A stretch of 64,000 nt of DNA from Peribacillus deserti (GCF_016909175.1 NZ_JAFBFI010000010.1:62001-126000); one strand, 5' to 3'; counted from the first letter of the stretch, positions 42,550 to 54,109 are shown. Numbers and translations are program-made. Notes: generated from the letters alone by a model not told the origin.

Positions 42550-42581
42550 AAAAAAAGCGTCTCCCAATAAGAAAGACGCTA
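42550..42581 (-). terminator. Terminator of the acyltransferase gene
   Basis: On the minus strand AGCGTCT and AGACGCT form a stem followed by TTTTTTT. Confidence 0.85.
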
Positions 42582-42587
42582 AAGTTA

Positions 42588-43640
42588 TCAGCCATGAAAT
42601 GGCTTCCTGAGCTGGTTTTTAAAGAAATGTGCATAAACCTTTATCTTTACGCTTAATTGTTTAAGTTTTGTTGTTTTTAACTCAATCATGGGCTGTGCCA
42701 TGGAAGCGATGAAATCACTCGAGAGCATGATGGTCAGAATCAAAGAGATTCCAGCGAGCATAATAAAGTTTTCTGCATCGGTGAATAGGCTGTGAACCTC
42801 GCTCGCTTTAAAGAATTTAATGAAGAATCCATGAAGAAGATATACATATAACGTTTGTTTTCCCCAATTAGTGAAGAAGAATTTTTTGTTTGGTACGAAT
42901 GAGAAAAAGCTGAGTACCATCATTAAGCTGAGACCGTATAAACCAAGTCTCTTAAACATTGAAAAAATACTCGTTTCTTCGAGCTGGGCATAGGGCTTTG
43001 AACCAAGCAGCCATTTATAATCCATGTCTTTGTTTACGTAAAACCATATAAATACGGCCGCAAACGTTATTGCTGATACAACCCTGGCGCGATTGCTCAT
43101 TAATTTCTTGATATCATCTTTACCAAGATGATATCCAAGGAGGAAAATAGGGAAGAACACAAGAGTTCTCGATAAGCTTAGGAAATTAGAGATTTCATTA
43201 ATATATCCGGCCGCTAGTGCCAATCCTAATGCCACTCCCAGCCCAGTCCATCGCTTAAGTCTGGCAAATAGGGGAAGCATTAAATTCCAGCAGAATAAAC
43301 TGATTAAAAACCACAGTGCCCATTGCGGGTCGAAAAGATTAAAAGTAATCTCTGACTTATTGTACAAATAATAATAGTAAATCGTATAGATGATCTGGAA
43401 GATCAGATAAGGAAGAATTAATTTTTTTGCCAGTTTTCCGGCATAGCCTTTTTCATATATTCCCTTCGCAAAGAAACCAGATACTAGTATGAAGCCGGGC
43501 ATATGGAAAGTATAGATGACTTTATATATGGTATAGATTATTTCATTTTGTTCGATATACGTCCTCAACAAATGACCAAACACCACAAAGACCATTAAAA
43601 TGAATTTAGCGTTATCGAAGAAGTAATCGCGCTGTTTCAT
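42588..43640 (-). CDS. Membrane acyltransferase, acyltransferase_3 family
   Basis: A 350-residue integral membrane protein with about ten helices. It opens RDYFFDNAKFILMVFVVFGHLL, where the His is the putative catalytic residue of the acyltransferase_3 (OafA/fucose 4-O-acetylase-like) family, and has the YTFHMPGFILVSGFF motif next. These enzymes add acetyl or other acyl groups to extracytoplasmic sugars or polymers. The acceptor is unknown. Start ATG 43640 follows GGAGGAAGCT; a TTG four codons upstream overlaps that site. Single gene with its own terminator. Confidence 0.85.
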   Translation of the reverse strand: MKQRDYFFDNAKFILMVFVVFGHLLRTYIEQNEIIYTIYKVIYTFHMPGFILVSGFFAKGIYEKGYAGKLAKKLILPYLIFQIIYTIYYYYLYNKSEITFNLFDPQWALWFLISLFCWNLMLPLFARLKRWTGLGVALGLALAAGYINEISNFLSLSRTLVFFPIFLLGYHLGKDDIKKLMSNRARVVSAITFAAVFIWFYVNKDMDYKWLLGSKPYAQLEETSIFSMFKRLGLYGLSLMMVLSFFSFVPNKKFFFTNWGKQTLYVYLLHGFFIKFFKASEVHSLFTDAENFIMLAGISLILTIMLSSDFIASMAQPMIELKTTKLKQLSVKIKVYAHFFKNQLRKPFHG

Positions 43641-43927
43641 AGCTTCCTCCAATTTTAGGCTTTATCGATTATTTCGATTCTTTCTAGCTTCTTTACCCGC
43701 TTTGAAAATGAAAAAACGTTTAATTTGCTATTGGCAAGTTTTACTGATATCAGCTTTAAAACTATATTCTCCTATCTTTGAGCTGTTTTTAAAAGGAGTT
43801 TAGCGAAATTAGTTATTATTTCCTGTTTTACTGCAAATGAATAGGATTTTTGTAAAAGAATGTAGAACTAGTACCTTTAAGAAAAGGTTTCAGTAATACT
43901 TTTACTTCGATTTTGCGGAGGGGTTTT

Positions 43928-46114
43928 ATGTCTAATACTTTGGAGACAGACGCTCTACATGAGTGCCAGTCAGAACTAAATTCTTTAAGGCAGCAGATTA
44001 AAATGTATTATGATTTTTTTGGAGTCATTTCTGATGCCCTTATTATAGTTAATAAAGATAACAAAATAGTATATGTGAATAACCTGGCCTGCAGTTTATT
44101 TATGCTGCGGGAAAAAGAGCTGTTTCATCTCAATCTTGATAGATTCCTGCAGCTAGTACCAAAAGATATACTGGACTATCAAACAAATATGCTTATTAAA
44201 GAAGGTGTATTTACAGATGAATGGACAATTAAACTGGCAGACGGCACTATTAAATATGTAGAATATGTGGCGACACTCGATCGTCTGGAAGAAAAACGGA
44301 TTTATCGGATTAAAGATATAACCACTCAAAAACGGAAAGAACAGGAACGGAATATTTCCGTTCAAATGTTTGCAGATCTGTTTAATCAGGCTGTGGATAA
44401 TATCGTAATCTATAACAAAGAAGGAATTATTGTAGATGTGAACCCATCCTTTTGCCGGACAGTAGGGGAATCAAAAGAGCATTTAGCAGGAAAATATATT
44501 GATGAGTTTGTGTTATCTGACTATTTGAATCGCTGGCAAGAGGGAAAACTGGAAGTGGATCAGGAGGGTTCTGTAAAAGGGGAAGTTGTCTTTACCCACA
44601 GCAAAGGATATACACATTATGAATATACAACAAGCACAAATATGTTAAACGGCCTTTACATGAGCATCATGAGGGATGTAACCGAAAAGCTGAGCATAGA
44701 AAAACAATTAAAAAAGAGTGAAAGGAATTTCACAGACCTGTTTGAACAGGTATTGGATGCTATAGTATTTTGGAATAAGGATGGTGAAATCCTGCATGTT
44801 AATCATTCAGCCGCCAAAATTTTTGAAACAGACAGAGAAGATTTAATAGGATTGAAATTAACAGATTTTGTCCTAACAAAAGATGCACGTTATTATTTTC
44901 TTCTTAATGAGCTGTTTGAAAAAAAAGCCATACGTGCTGAAACGTTTTTTTTAATGCCAAATGGCCAGCGGAAGCTTCTGGAGTTTACGTCCAGGCTCCA
45001 TGATGAAGATGATCATATTATTACGATCTTCCGAAATGTCAGCGAAAAGTATCAAATGGAATTGCAGCTTCGCAAGAGTGAGCAAAAGTTCAGAAAGGTT
45101 TTCGAAGATTCTATTGATGGCTTGATTTTGTGGGATAGTTCAGGAAAAATCGCTGATATAAATGAATCAGGATTGAAAATATTAGATATTCCTCAGAAAA
45201 TGTCTGCTCGTTCGGTGTATGATTTAATTAATTTACAGCCTGAGAATGCCAGGAATTTCGAACAGTATTTAAATGAGTTGAATCAAAATGAATTCAGCAG
45301 TACCATTATTCCAATTCACTTTAAAGATGGTATTATTAAGCATATTGAATTTTCAACCCGGATCAACACAGGTCTTAGCCTTACTGTGTTCAGGGACGTT
45401 ACGGAAAGGCTTGAAATGCAGGAACAGCTGAGGAAATCTGATACCCTTAATGTGGTGGGTGAACTGGCTGCCGGTATAGCCCATGAAATTAGGAATCCAA
45501 TGACTGCACTAAAAGGTTTCATTCAGCTTCTTCAGGGAAGCATACAGGATGATTTCTCTACATACTTCCGAGTGATCACTTCTGAATTGCAGCGAATAGA
45601 AACGATTATCACTGAATTTCTGGTACTCGCGAAGCCTCAGGCAGTAAAGTTTCTTCAAAGGGACATAAATGCAATTTTAATAGAAACGATTGAACTCTTA
45701 ACAGCTCAGTCCTTGATGCAGAATATCCAGTTTGAGACTTGTTACAATAGTGAAATAGAAAATATTTATTGCGAAGGCAATCAGCTGAAACAGGTGTTTA
45801 TTAACATTATTAAAAATGCTATAGAAGTGATGCCAAATGGCGGAACGATCAAAGTGGAAACTGATACATATAAGGAGAAGTATGTGTGCATATCCATAAG
45901 CGACCAGGGCCAGGGTATTCCTGAAGAAAAAATAAAAAAACTGGGAGAGCCCTTTTATACAACGAAAGAAAGAGGTACAGGCCTCGGACTTATGGTAAGC
46001 TATAAAATTATAGAAGAACATAAGGGCTGGATAGATGTTGAAAGCAAGCTGGGTTCAGGTACGACTTTTCGCATCTTCCTGCCGCTTGATGGACGCCGGA
46101 AGGGGAGTCTTTAA
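43928..46114 (+). CDS. Soluble multi-PAS sensor histidine kinase (sporulation kinase-like)
   Basis: A 728-residue kinase with no membrane segments. Four PAS domains lie in series (about 25-135, 145-260, 265-380, 385-500), each with its own GEIL-, GKIAD- or GIIVDVN-type core. Next come HisKA with AAGIAHEIRNPMTALKG (His519) and a HATPase with NIIKNAIEVMPNGG, DQGQGIPEE and GTGLGLMVS boxes. This is the architecture of Bacillus KinA/KinE-type kinases that feed Spo0F. No response regulator is adjacent, consistent with an orphan phosphorelay kinase. Start ATG 43928 follows GGAGGGG. The alkyltransferase gene begins 2 bases after it. Confidence 0.9.
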   Translation: MSNTLETDALHECQSELNSLRQQIKMYYDFFGVISDALIIVNKDNKIVYVNNLACSLFMLREKELFHLNLDRFLQLVPKDILDYQTNMLIKEGVFTDEWTIKLADGTIKYVEYVATLDRLEEKRIYRIKDITTQKRKEQERNISVQMFADLFNQAVDNIVIYNKEGIIVDVNPSFCRTVGESKEHLAGKYIDEFVLSDYLNRWQEGKLEVDQEGSVKGEVVFTHSKGYTHYEYTTSTNMLNGLYMSIMRDVTEKLSIEKQLKKSERNFTDLFEQVLDAIVFWNKDGEILHVNHSAAKIFETDREDLIGLKLTDFVLTKDARYYFLLNELFEKKAIRAETFFLMPNGQRKLLEFTSRLHDEDDHIITIFRNVSEKYQMELQLRKSEQKFRKVFEDSIDGLILWDSSGKIADINESGLKILDIPQKMSARSVYDLINLQPENARNFEQYLNELNQNEFSSTIIPIHFKDGIIKHIEFSTRINTGLSLTVFRDVTERLEMQEQLRKSDTLNVVGELAAGIAHEIRNPMTALKGFIQLLQGSIQDDFSTYFRVITSELQRIETIITEFLVLAKPQAVKFLQRDINAILIETIELLTAQSLMQNIQFETCYNSEIENIYCEGNQLKQVFINIIKNAIEVMPNGGTIKVETDTYKEKYVCISISDQGQGIPEEKIKKLGEPFYTTKERGTGLGLMVSYKIIEEHKGWIDVESKLGSGTTFRIFLPLDGRRKGSL

Positions 46115-46116
46115 CA

Positions 46117-46617
46117 TTGTATTTTTGGAGAACCTATCATCATCCTTTAATCGGTGATTTATTTTTCATAGGAACAGAGTCAGGCTTGACTGGAATTTTC
46201 CTAGGGGAAGAACTATTTACTAAGGCTAAAACAAAGTTTTCTCCTGAATATAAGAAAGAACACGGTCTATTTGATCATCTTAATGATGCCCTGGAGCGTT
46301 ATTTTGCGGGTGAAGATATTCGGTTTGATGTGCCTCTGCAGATTGAAGGAACTTTATTTCAAAAAGCAGTGTGGGAGTATATGCGTATCATCCCTTACGG
46401 AGAAACGAGATCCTATAGTGAGGCAGCTATTGCCATTGGAAGACCCAAAGCTGTCAGGGCAGTAGGGCAGGCAAGCAGGGTGAATCCTTTCCCGATCATC
46501 ATTCCATGCCACCGGCTCATAGGAAAGAATGGTTCTTTAACTGGATATGCTGGCAGTAAAACCGATTTAAAAAGAAATCTTTTACATTTGGAAAGTACTT
46601 CCGGCTTACTGTTTTAA
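46117..46617 (+). CDS. ogt: Methylated-DNA--protein-cysteine S-methyltransferase
   Basis: A 166-residue suicidal alkyltransferase that removes O6-methylguanine lesions. The active site IIPCHRLIG has the acceptor Cys131. The DNA-binding helix motif RAVGQASRVNPFPI and the IPYGETRSYSEAA segment are intact. Translation starts at TTG 46117 after AAGGGGAG, two bases beyond the kinase stop, so the two are co-transcribed. The N-terminal domain is short, as in B. subtilis Ogt. Confidence 0.93.
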   Translation: MYFWRTYHHPLIGDLFFIGTESGLTGIFLGEELFTKAKTKFSPEYKKEHGLFDHLNDALERYFAGEDIRFDVPLQIEGTLFQKAVWEYMRIIPYGETRSYSEAAIAIGRPKAVRAVGQASRVNPFPIIIPCHRLIGKNGSLTGYAGSKTDLKRNLLHLESTSGLLF

Positions 46618-46754
46618 CACCTAAAGTTCAATCCCCTTATTTTTAAATAACATATTTCCAAGGTTTGATCAGTGAGTATGATCAGCTCATAATGTATCTA
46701 AAAAAAAATAGGCTCTTTTCTTAAAGATTGTTGTTATTTAATAAGTTTTACAAA

Positions 46755-46912
46755 GTCATCTCATTGTTAAATTAGGTTGATTGGAGCGTAAGGTGCGAGA
46801 CTCCTGCGGGAGCAGCGGGACAGGTGTGACCCCGCAGGCAAAGCCGAGGAGGCTCACCGCCCGCCCCGCGGAAAGCGAGCATCCTGGAGAGGAAATCAAC
46901 CTCCTTGTTCGA
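46755..46912. repeat. Palindromic interspersed element, copy D
   Basis: The core runs from GGTTGATTGGAGCG (46775) to GAGGAAATCAACC (46902) with GCGAGACTCCTGCGGGAGCAG, CCCCGCAGGC, GAGGAGGCTC and CCCCGCGGAAAGCGAG between. The outer TTTAACAGAG ends seen in copies B and C are degenerate here. It lies between ogt and the terminator of mtnA. Confidence 0.78.
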
Positions 46913-46940
46913 TAGCAACAAAGTTTGCGAAAACAGCCAA

Positions 46941-47000
46941 AAATAAAACGGTTTACATGATCCCTATTTGAAGGACTTAATGTAAACCGTTTTATTTTAT
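46941..47000. terminator. Bidirectional terminator with a 19-base stem
   Basis: AAAATAAAACGGTTTACAT pairs perfectly with ATGTAAACCGTTTTATTTT around a 22-base loop. It ends mtnKA on the minus strand and could also end the ogt transcript. Confidence 0.85.
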
Positions 47001-47002
47001 AT

Positions 47003-48049
47003 TTACAACGTTATATGTTGGTGAATATTTTCTTCATAATCAGGATAGATAATTCCTTTTTCGGTAATGATGGCTGTTATTAACTCATTAGGAGTCACAT
47101 CGAATGCCGGATTGAAGACTGCAACATCATTTGGAGCAATTCTAGTGTTCCCGATATGAGTAATTTCTTCTTCTTTTCTTTCTTCTATTGGAATGATTTC
47201 GCCTGTTGCTAAAGTCAAATCAAAGGTGCTCGAAGGAGCGGCAACATAGAATGGAATCCCAAAGTGCTGAGCCAGCACCGCAAGACCGAATGTCCCAACT
47301 TTATTGGCCGTATCTCCGTTTGCAGCTATACGGTCCGCGCCGACAATTATGGCGTTGATCTCTTTGGTTTTGATCGTATGAGCAGCCATGCTGTCAGTAA
47401 TAAGAGTTACATCAACACCAGCCTGCATCAATTCCCAGGCTGTAAGGCGCGATCCTTGCAGAACAGGACGTGTTTCACAAGCGTAAACCTTTAAAGGAAT
47501 ATTTTTTTCTATTGAAAGGTGAAATGGAGCCAGGGCTGTACCATACCGGGCCGTTGCTATGCCGCCTGCATTGCAGATTGTCATTACCTGGCTTCCGGGC
47601 TTAAGTAAGGATAGGCCATACTCGCCAATTTGCCGGCAGGTTTCTTCATCCTCTAAAAAGATTTTTAGTGCCTCGTGCACAAGATTTGTCTTTGCCTCGT
47701 TAACTGTAGTTGACTCAATCAATACAGATTCCATTCGATTAAGAGCCCAGAAAAGGTTTACAGCAGTAGGTCTTGAAGAGGCAAGGTAGGATATAGATTC
47801 TTTTACTTTTGCTATAAATACTGGGAAATGTTCTTCATTTAATGCATTGGCAGCCAGGGCAGCGCCAAAAGCAGCAGTGATTCCGATTGCAGGAGCGCCT
47901 CTAACTTTTAAGGTAACAATGCTATCAAAGACATCTTCGAGGGTATAAAGATCCAAAAATTCAGTTTTTAAAGGAAGTTCTTGCTGGTTTAATATAGTGA
48001 TATGTGTTTCATTCCATTGAATGGAATAAGGAATGTTTAATTTTTGCAT
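47003..48049 (-). CDS. mtnA: S-methyl-5-thioribose-1-phosphate isomerase
   Basis: A 348-residue enzyme converting methylthioribose 1-phosphate to methylthioribulose 1-phosphate, the second step of methionine salvage after the kinase. The catalytic Cys lies in [11 protein letters not shown] and the Asp in [11 protein letters not shown]; both are intact. The start is ATG 48049 after a GGAGGAG site; the frame extends 14 codons upstream without family similarity. It lies 22 bases after mtnK in a two-gene operon led by an S-box. Confidence 0.94.
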   Translation of the reverse strand: MQKLNIPYSIQWNETHITILNQQELPLKTEFLDLYTLEDVFDSIVTLKVRGAPAIGITAAFGAALAANALNEEHFPVFIAKVKESISYLASSRPTAVNLFWALNRMESVLIESTTVNEAKTNLVHEALKIFLEDEETCRQIGEYGLSLLKPGSQVMTICNAGGIATARYGTALAPFHLSIEKNIPLKVYACETRPVLQGSRLTAWELMQAGVDVTLITDSMAAHTIKTKEINAIIVGADRIAANGDTANKVGTFGLAVLAQHFGIPFYVAAPSSTFDLTLATGEIIPIEERKEEEITHIGNTRIAPNDVAVFNPAFDVTPNELITAIITEKGIIYPDYEENIHQHITL

Positions 48050-48071
48050 GATGTATCTCCTCCTGCGGCAA

Positions 48072-49283
<1,212 letters not shown>

Positions 49284-49408
49284 CTACCTCCTGGATATAA
49301 TGCGGATGCGAAACTCCGCGTTCAATTTCTTAAAAAACTATAGTTTTAAAAGGGTGCCCGTTCATGTGAACCTGGCAGAAATCGATAAACTATAACGCAG
49401 AAACATAG

Positions 49409-49606
49409 AAAAGCCTCTTTCTCACAAAGAAAGAGGCTGGAAGATTGGCTTCGCACCTCTTATCTGTCAGAAAAGAAAATTTCTGCAGGAATTAGCACCG
49501 TGCCTTAAAAGTACAGGCGAATAGATCGCCCCATTTCACAATGGTATTACGGTCGGTTGCTGGGCTTCATCGGGCCTTATCCCTCAGCCTGCTCTTGATA
49601 AGAGTT
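49409..49606 (-). promoter_or_regulatory. SAM-I (S-box) riboswitch controlling mtnKA
   Basis: On the minus strand the conserved core is GAGGGATAAGGCCCGATGAA, then GCCCAGCAACCG, with P1 formed by CTCTTATC (49604 side) and GATAAGAG (49460 side). A terminator (AAGCCTCTTTC / GAAAGAGGCTT) lies at 49411-49438. Confidence 0.93.
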
Positions 49607-49691
49607 ATTTAAATAGTTTGTATATTGTTCGTTGTGAATCATACCAATTTTGAAAATATTTTGTCAACCATATTTTTGAAAAAATATCCTA

Positions 49692-50477
49692 TTATTTATA
49701 AAATTCAGTTCTTCTGTCCTGGAAAACAGGAATCAGTTTGCGTACTTCATCTACTTTTTTCAGCTCGATTTCACCTTGCAGGATCTGCTCCTGATCTCCC
49801 GCTTCTGCCAGCACTTCCCCCCATGGGTCGATAATCATGGAGTGACCTGCAAATTCGTTCTTTGGATCAGATCCGGAACGATTAACTCCCACTACATAAG
49901 CCTGATTTTCGATGGCTCTGCTTATTAACAAACTTCTCCAATGGGCAAGTCTTGGCTTTGGCCATTCTGCAGTGACGAAAATAACCTTTGCCCCTTTCGA
50001 GGTATGAGTGCGTATCCATTCCGGGAACCGGATATCATAGCAGATGAAACCTGCACACAGCTGATCGTCTAATGAGAAGAACCCATCTTTATTTCCCGGC
50101 TGCAGAAAATGATGCTCATCCATCAGCTTAAATAAGTGGAGTTTATCATATTGCTTGATTTCTTCTCCATTTTTATCGATGACTAAAAGGGTGTTGAACA
50201 CTCCTTCATCCGTCTTACTCGCTACAGAGCCTCCGATTATATGGAATTTAAATTGTTTCGCACATTTTTTTAAAAAGGACAGAGTTTCCTGTGCATTTTC
50301 ATCGGCTATTTCATCGAGCCTTGTTAAATCATATCCGGTTGTCCAAAGCTCCGGCAAAATAACAACATCGGGAGAATCTTCAGCAGCCCTGCTTAACATA
50401 GCTTTTGCATTTTTATAATTAACTTCAGGATTCCCAAACGATATATCCATTTGAATACAGGCGATTTTCCAGTTCAT
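49692..50477 (-). CDS. mtnU: Omega-amidase-like carbon-nitrogen hydrolase of methionine salvage
   Basis: A 261-residue nitrilase-superfamily enzyme. The Glu-Lys-Cys triad is visible: Glu in VILPELWTTG, Lys in YDKLHLFKL and Cys in AGFICYDIRFPEW. In B. subtilis the same gene (ykrU) sits between mtnKA and mtnE. It is thought to hydrolyse the 2-oxoglutaramate left when a glutamine-using aminotransferase makes methionine. It is transcribed away from mtnE and shows no S-box of its own. Confidence 0.9.
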   Translation of the reverse strand: MNWKIACIQMDISFGNPEVNYKNAKAMLSRAAEDSPDVVILPELWTTGYDLTRLDEIADENAQETLSFLKKCAKQFKFHIIGGSVASKTDEGVFNTLLVIDKNGEEIKQYDKLHLFKLMDEHHFLQPGNKDGFFSLDDQLCAGFICYDIRFPEWIRTHTSKGAKVIFVTAEWPKPRLAHWRSLLISRAIENQAYVVGVNRSGSDPKNEFAGHSMIIDPWGEVLAEAGDQEQILQGEIELKKVDEVRKLIPVFQDRRTEFYK

Positions 50478-50592
50478 TCTAACACCCCAGCTTCAATTAA
50501 TCTGATAATTTCACAGTTTATCTTTACTTTCTTACTTTTACGATATATCATTTGTGATTAGATTTTCAAGAAATTTCAGAGAAGGTGAATTT

Positions 50593-51768
50593 ATGATTCA
50601 ATTCGAAAAATCCGAATTATTAAAAGCACTTCCTAAACAGTTCTTTGCTTCACTTGTAGAAAAGGTAGGAGCCATTACAGCTGAAGGGCATGACGTGATT
50701 AATTTAGGGCAGGGTAATCCAGACCAGCCAACTCCCGATCATATTGTCAGAAGACTTCAGGAGGCTGCCCAAAACCCGATAAACCATAAATATTCTCCCT
50801 TTAAAGGCTATTCATATCTAAAAGAAGCTGCTGCTAAGTATTATAAGCGGGAGTATGGAGTTGATATCGACCCTGACAAAGAAGTAGCCATATTGTTTGG
50901 AGGGAAGGCAGGACTAGTGGAATTGCCGCAATGTCTTTTAAACCCGGGTGATACAGTACTTGTCCCGGATCCCGGCTATCCTGATTATTGGTCAGGGGTT
51001 GCCATGGCAGGGGCGCAAATGGAATATATGCCTCTTCTTGAAAAAAACGACTTTCTCCCTGATTATCCATCTATATCCAAAGATACATTAGAAAAAGCAA
51101 AGCTCATGTTTTTAAATTATCCAAATAACCCAACAGGAGCTATTGCAAACTCGAAGTTTTTTAAGGAGACTATAAATCTTGCACAGAAACATTCGATTTG
51201 CGTGGTCCATGATTTTGCCTATGGAGCAATCGGATTCGATGGCAGTAAACCGTTGAGCTTTATGCAGTGTGAAGGTGCGAAGGATGTTGGAATCGAAATT
51301 TATACTCTTTCAAAAACCTATAACATGGCTGGCTGGAGGGTAGGTTTTGCCGTTGGGAACTCTAGTGTGATAGAGGCCATCGAGCTTATTCAAGATCATA
51401 TGTATGTAAGTCTGTTTCCTGCTGTACAGGAGGCTGCAGCTGCGGCATTGCTGGAATCCCAAGAATGTGTAGATCAGCTTGTAGACACCTATGAATCTCG
51501 TAGAAAGGTGTTGATTGAGGGGCTGAATGAAATTGGCTGGGAGGTATCAGCGCCAAAAGGTTCATTTTTTGCCTGGCTGAAAGTACCTGAGGGCTTTACG
51601 TCAGAAGCATTTGCCGACTATCTGCTTGAGCATGCTCATGTGGCAGTTGCTCCAGGTATTGGGTTTGGGACATATGGTGAGGGCTATGTCCGCACAGGCC
51701 TGCTTACGACAGAGGACAGGCTCCGCGAAGCAGTGGACCGAATCAGGGAATTGAAGCTGTTCAAATAA
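50593..51768 (+). CDS. mtnE: Methionine salvage aminotransferase
   Basis: A 391-residue class I PLP-dependent aminotransferase. The Schiff-base lysine lies in TLSKTYNMAGWRVGF, FLNYPNNPTGA is the cofactor loop, and the C-terminal VRTGLLTTEDRL arginine binds the carboxylate. It performs the last step of salvage, converting 2-oxo-4-methylthiobutyrate to methionine. ATG 50593 follows GAGAAGGTG; an in-frame ATG 13 codons upstream has no good site. The order mtnK-mtnA-mtnU-mtnE-mtnWXBD supports the assignment. Confidence 0.92.
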   Translation: MIQFEKSELLKALPKQFFASLVEKVGAITAEGHDVINLGQGNPDQPTPDHIVRRLQEAAQNPINHKYSPFKGYSYLKEAAAKYYKREYGVDIDPDKEVAILFGGKAGLVELPQCLLNPGDTVLVPDPGYPDYWSGVAMAGAQMEYMPLLEKNDFLPDYPSISKDTLEKAKLMFLNYPNNPTGAIANSKFFKETINLAQKHSICVVHDFAYGAIGFDGSKPLSFMQCEGAKDVGIEIYTLSKTYNMAGWRVGFAVGNSSVIEAIELIQDHMYVSLFPAVQEAAAAALLESQECVDQLVDTYESRRKVLIEGLNEIGWEVSAPKGSFFAWLKVPEGFTSEAFADYLLEHAHVAVAPGIGFGTYGEGYVRTGLLTTEDRLREAVDRIRELKLFK

Positions 51769-51964
51769 GGATTATTTGCGGCAGGTGATGGCTAAGCCGC
51801 TAAATAAAACCGAAAAGGAACGCAAATTAATCGTTCCCGAATAATCTAACAATTCTTATTTTATAAAAATTTTAGATTGACATCACCAAAAATAACTGGC
51901 ATAATCCTAATTAATTTGAATGAAAACTTTTAAATTATGTAATTGTTAAAATATGAATATGCAT

Positions 51965-52158
51965 ATTCTTATTGTGAGCAGGTGGAGGGGACTAGCCCGA
52001 TGAAGCCCGGCAACCGACCGTAATTCCATTGTGAAGTGGGGCGATCTTATATCGCCGGAATTTATATTCCTTAAGGCACGGTGCTAAATCTTGCAGCTTA
52101 AAGCTGAGAGATAAGAAGATGGTGTCTATCAGCCTCTTCTTATGAAGAGGCTTTATTT
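51965..52158 (+). promoter_or_regulatory. SAM-I (S-box) riboswitch controlling mtnWXBD
   Basis: The conserved GGTGGAGGGGACTAGCCCGA, GAAGCCCGGCAACCG and AAGGCACGGTGCTAA blocks are present. P1 pairs TTCTTAT (51966) with ATAAGAA (52111). The terminator CAGCCTCTTC / GAAGAGGCT plus T-rich end is at 52130-52158. Confidence 0.94.
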
Positions 52159-52205
52159 AATGTTAGGGAGCACACGATAGGGCTGTTTTTAAGGAGAGGT
52201 ATTGA

Positions 52206-53453
52206 ATGAGTGAAGTTATTGCTACATATTTGCTGCATGATGCAAAGGGGAATCCCGAACATAAAGCTGAAGGAGTTGCGCTTGGCTTGACTGTTGGGAC
52301 CTGGACAGATATGCCCGCCCTGCAGCAGGAGCAGCTAAGAAAGCACAAAGGAAGAGTCGTTTCAGTTGAAGCTTTGGAAGAGTCAGAGAAAGCAAACCTT
52401 TATTTCGGTAAAAGAATGGGCCGCGCCCTAATTAAAATAGCCTATCCTGCCTTGAATTTTTCGAATGATTTACCTGCCATTTTAACAACTGTATTCGGTA
52501 AATTATCACTTGATGGAGAAATTAAACTTCTCGATTTGGAGTTAAAGGATGAGCTAAGGAAAGCATTTCCCGGACCCCGTTTTGGCATAGAAGGGATCAG
52601 GAGCTTAGTAGATGTAAACAACCGCCCTTTGGTGATGAGTATTTTTAAAGGAGTGCTTGGAAGAGATCTTCAGTTTCTAGAGAACCAGCTGAAGGAACAG
52701 GCACTTGGTGGAGTTGATGTGGTAAAAGATGATGAAATTCTTTTCGATAATCCTCTTACCCCATTCGAAGAAAGAATTAAGCTAAGCCGGAAGCTATTAA
52801 CCTCTGTTTTTGAAGAAACAGGCCATAGAACTCTTTATGCCGTTAATCTATCAGGAAGAACATTTGAGCTTATTGACAAAGCAAAACGAGCTGCTGATGC
52901 AGGAGCTGATGCATTGCTCTTCAATGTCCATACCTATGGCCTCGATGTACTGCAGGGCTTGCGGGAGCACCAGGATATAAAACTGCCAATTATGGCGCAT
53001 CCAGCTTTTAGCGGAGGTTTAACTGCTTCAGCTATTTATGGAGTATCAAATTCCCTGCTATTAGGGAAATTAGTGCGCTATGCGGGTGCGGATTTCTCAT
53101 TATTCCCTTCGCCATATGGCAATGTGGCTATACCAAGGGCGGAAGCCTTAGCAATTGGAGAAAACCTGACCGTTCCCGAGAACGAATGGAAAACCAGTTT
53201 TCCTGTACCATCTGCCGGTATTCACCCTGGTATGGTTCCTAAGTTGGCTGCAGATTTTGGAATTGAGAGTGTTATCAATGCCGGCGGCGGCATCCATGGG
53301 CATCCCGATGGAGCCCGCGGAGGCGGAAAAGCATTCCGCCAGGCGGTCGATGCTGTCTTAGAAGGACAGGATCTTGAAAGGTATGCCAAGGATCACAGCG
53401 AACTTAGAAAAGCTTTAGAGCTATGGGGAGGTGTACCTGCGGGATTAAAATGA
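52206..53453 (+). CDS. mtnW: 2,3-diketo-5-methylthiopentyl-1-phosphate enolase (RuBisCO-like protein)
   Basis: A 415-residue RuBisCO-like protein. The lysine that is carbamylated in the family lies in [16 protein letters not shown], and the [14 protein letters not shown] stretch near the end binds phosphate. It enolises 2,3-diketo-5-methylthiopentyl 1-phosphate and does not fix CO2. First gene of the mtnWXBD operon, directly after the S-box. Its stop overlaps the mtnX start (ATGA). Confidence 0.94.
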   Translation: MSEVIATYLLHDAKGNPEHKAEGVALGLTVGTWTDMPALQQEQLRKHKGRVVSVEALEESEKANLYFGKRMGRALIKIAYPALNFSNDLPAILTTVFGKLSLDGEIKLLDLELKDELRKAFPGPRFGIEGIRSLVDVNNRPLVMSIFKGVLGRDLQFLENQLKEQALGGVDVVKDDEILFDNPLTPFEERIKLSRKLLTSVFEETGHRTLYAVNLSGRTFELIDKAKRAADAGADALLFNVHTYGLDVLQGLREHQDIKLPIMAHPAFSGGLTASAIYGVSNSLLLGKLVRYAGADFSLFPSPYGNVAIPRAEALAIGENLTVPENEWKTSFPVPSAGIHPGMVPKLAADFGIESVINAGGGIHGHPDGARGGGKAFRQAVDAVLEGQDLERYAKDHSELRKALELWGGVPAGLK

Positions 53454-54109
53454 AGCCAATTATATTTTGTGACTTTGACGGAACCATTACAGATTCCGAT
53501 AACATAATATCCTTAATGAAAACTTACGGTCCTGAAGGCTGGGACAGCCTGAAGGATCAGGTGCTTAACAAGGAGATCAGTATAGCAGAAGGTGTAGGAA
53601 AGATGTTCTCCCTTTTGGAAAGCGGCCTGAAACAAGAAATCATTGACTTTGTGGTAAGGGAAGCCAAGATACGGCCTGGGTTTAAGGAATTTGTAAATTT
53701 TGCGAAGGAACTTCAAATACCTTTCTACGTGGTAAGCGGCGGCATCGACTTTTTTGTCGAACCAATGCTAAAGGATTATATCCCTTTTGAATCGGTGTAC
53801 TGCAACCGAGGCATTTTCAGCGGTGAGTTCATTCAAATTGAATGGCCTCATTCCTGTGATGAACACTGCGAAAATGGGTGCGGCTGCTGTAAGCCTTCTA
53901 TAATGAGGGAAATTGCCGATGATTCTTATTTTCAAATTGTCATAGGAGATTCCATTACAGATCTGGAAGCTGCAAAACAGGCGGATTTAGTTATAGCTAG
54001 AGATTTTTTAATAGAAAAGTGCAAAGAAGAAGGCATTCCTTATCAACCCTTTACTACATTTTATGATTGCATAGATATTCTCACAAAAGAGCTGGGGGTT
54101 AAGGTGTGA
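53450..54109 (+). CDS. mtnX: 2-hydroxy-3-keto-5-methylthiopentenyl-1-phosphate phosphatase
   Basis: A 219-residue HAD-superfamily phosphatase. Motif I is [13 protein letters not shown] near the N-terminus, motif II is VVSGG and motif IV is [11 protein letters not shown]. It dephosphorylates the MtnW product to the acireductone. ATG 53450 overlaps the mtnW stop codon; an upstream in-frame start inside mtnW is unlikely. [13 protein letters not shown] cluster of cysteines in the cap is typical of this family. Confidence 0.93.
   Translation: MKPIIFCDFDGTITDSDNIISLMKTYGPEGWDSLKDQVLNKEISIAEGVGKMFSLLESGLKQEIIDFVVREAKIRPGFKEFVNFAKELQIPFYVVSGGIDFFVEPMLKDYIPFESVYCNRGIFSGEFIQIEWPHSCDEHCENGCGCCKPSIMREIADDSYFQIVIGDSITDLEAAKQADLVIARDFLIEKCKEEGIPYQPFTTFYDCIDILTKELGVKV

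Noticed and set aside
42367-42567. 66-codon minus-strand frame
   Set aside because: Its TTG start lies within the terminator of the acyltransferase gene and there is no ribosome site.
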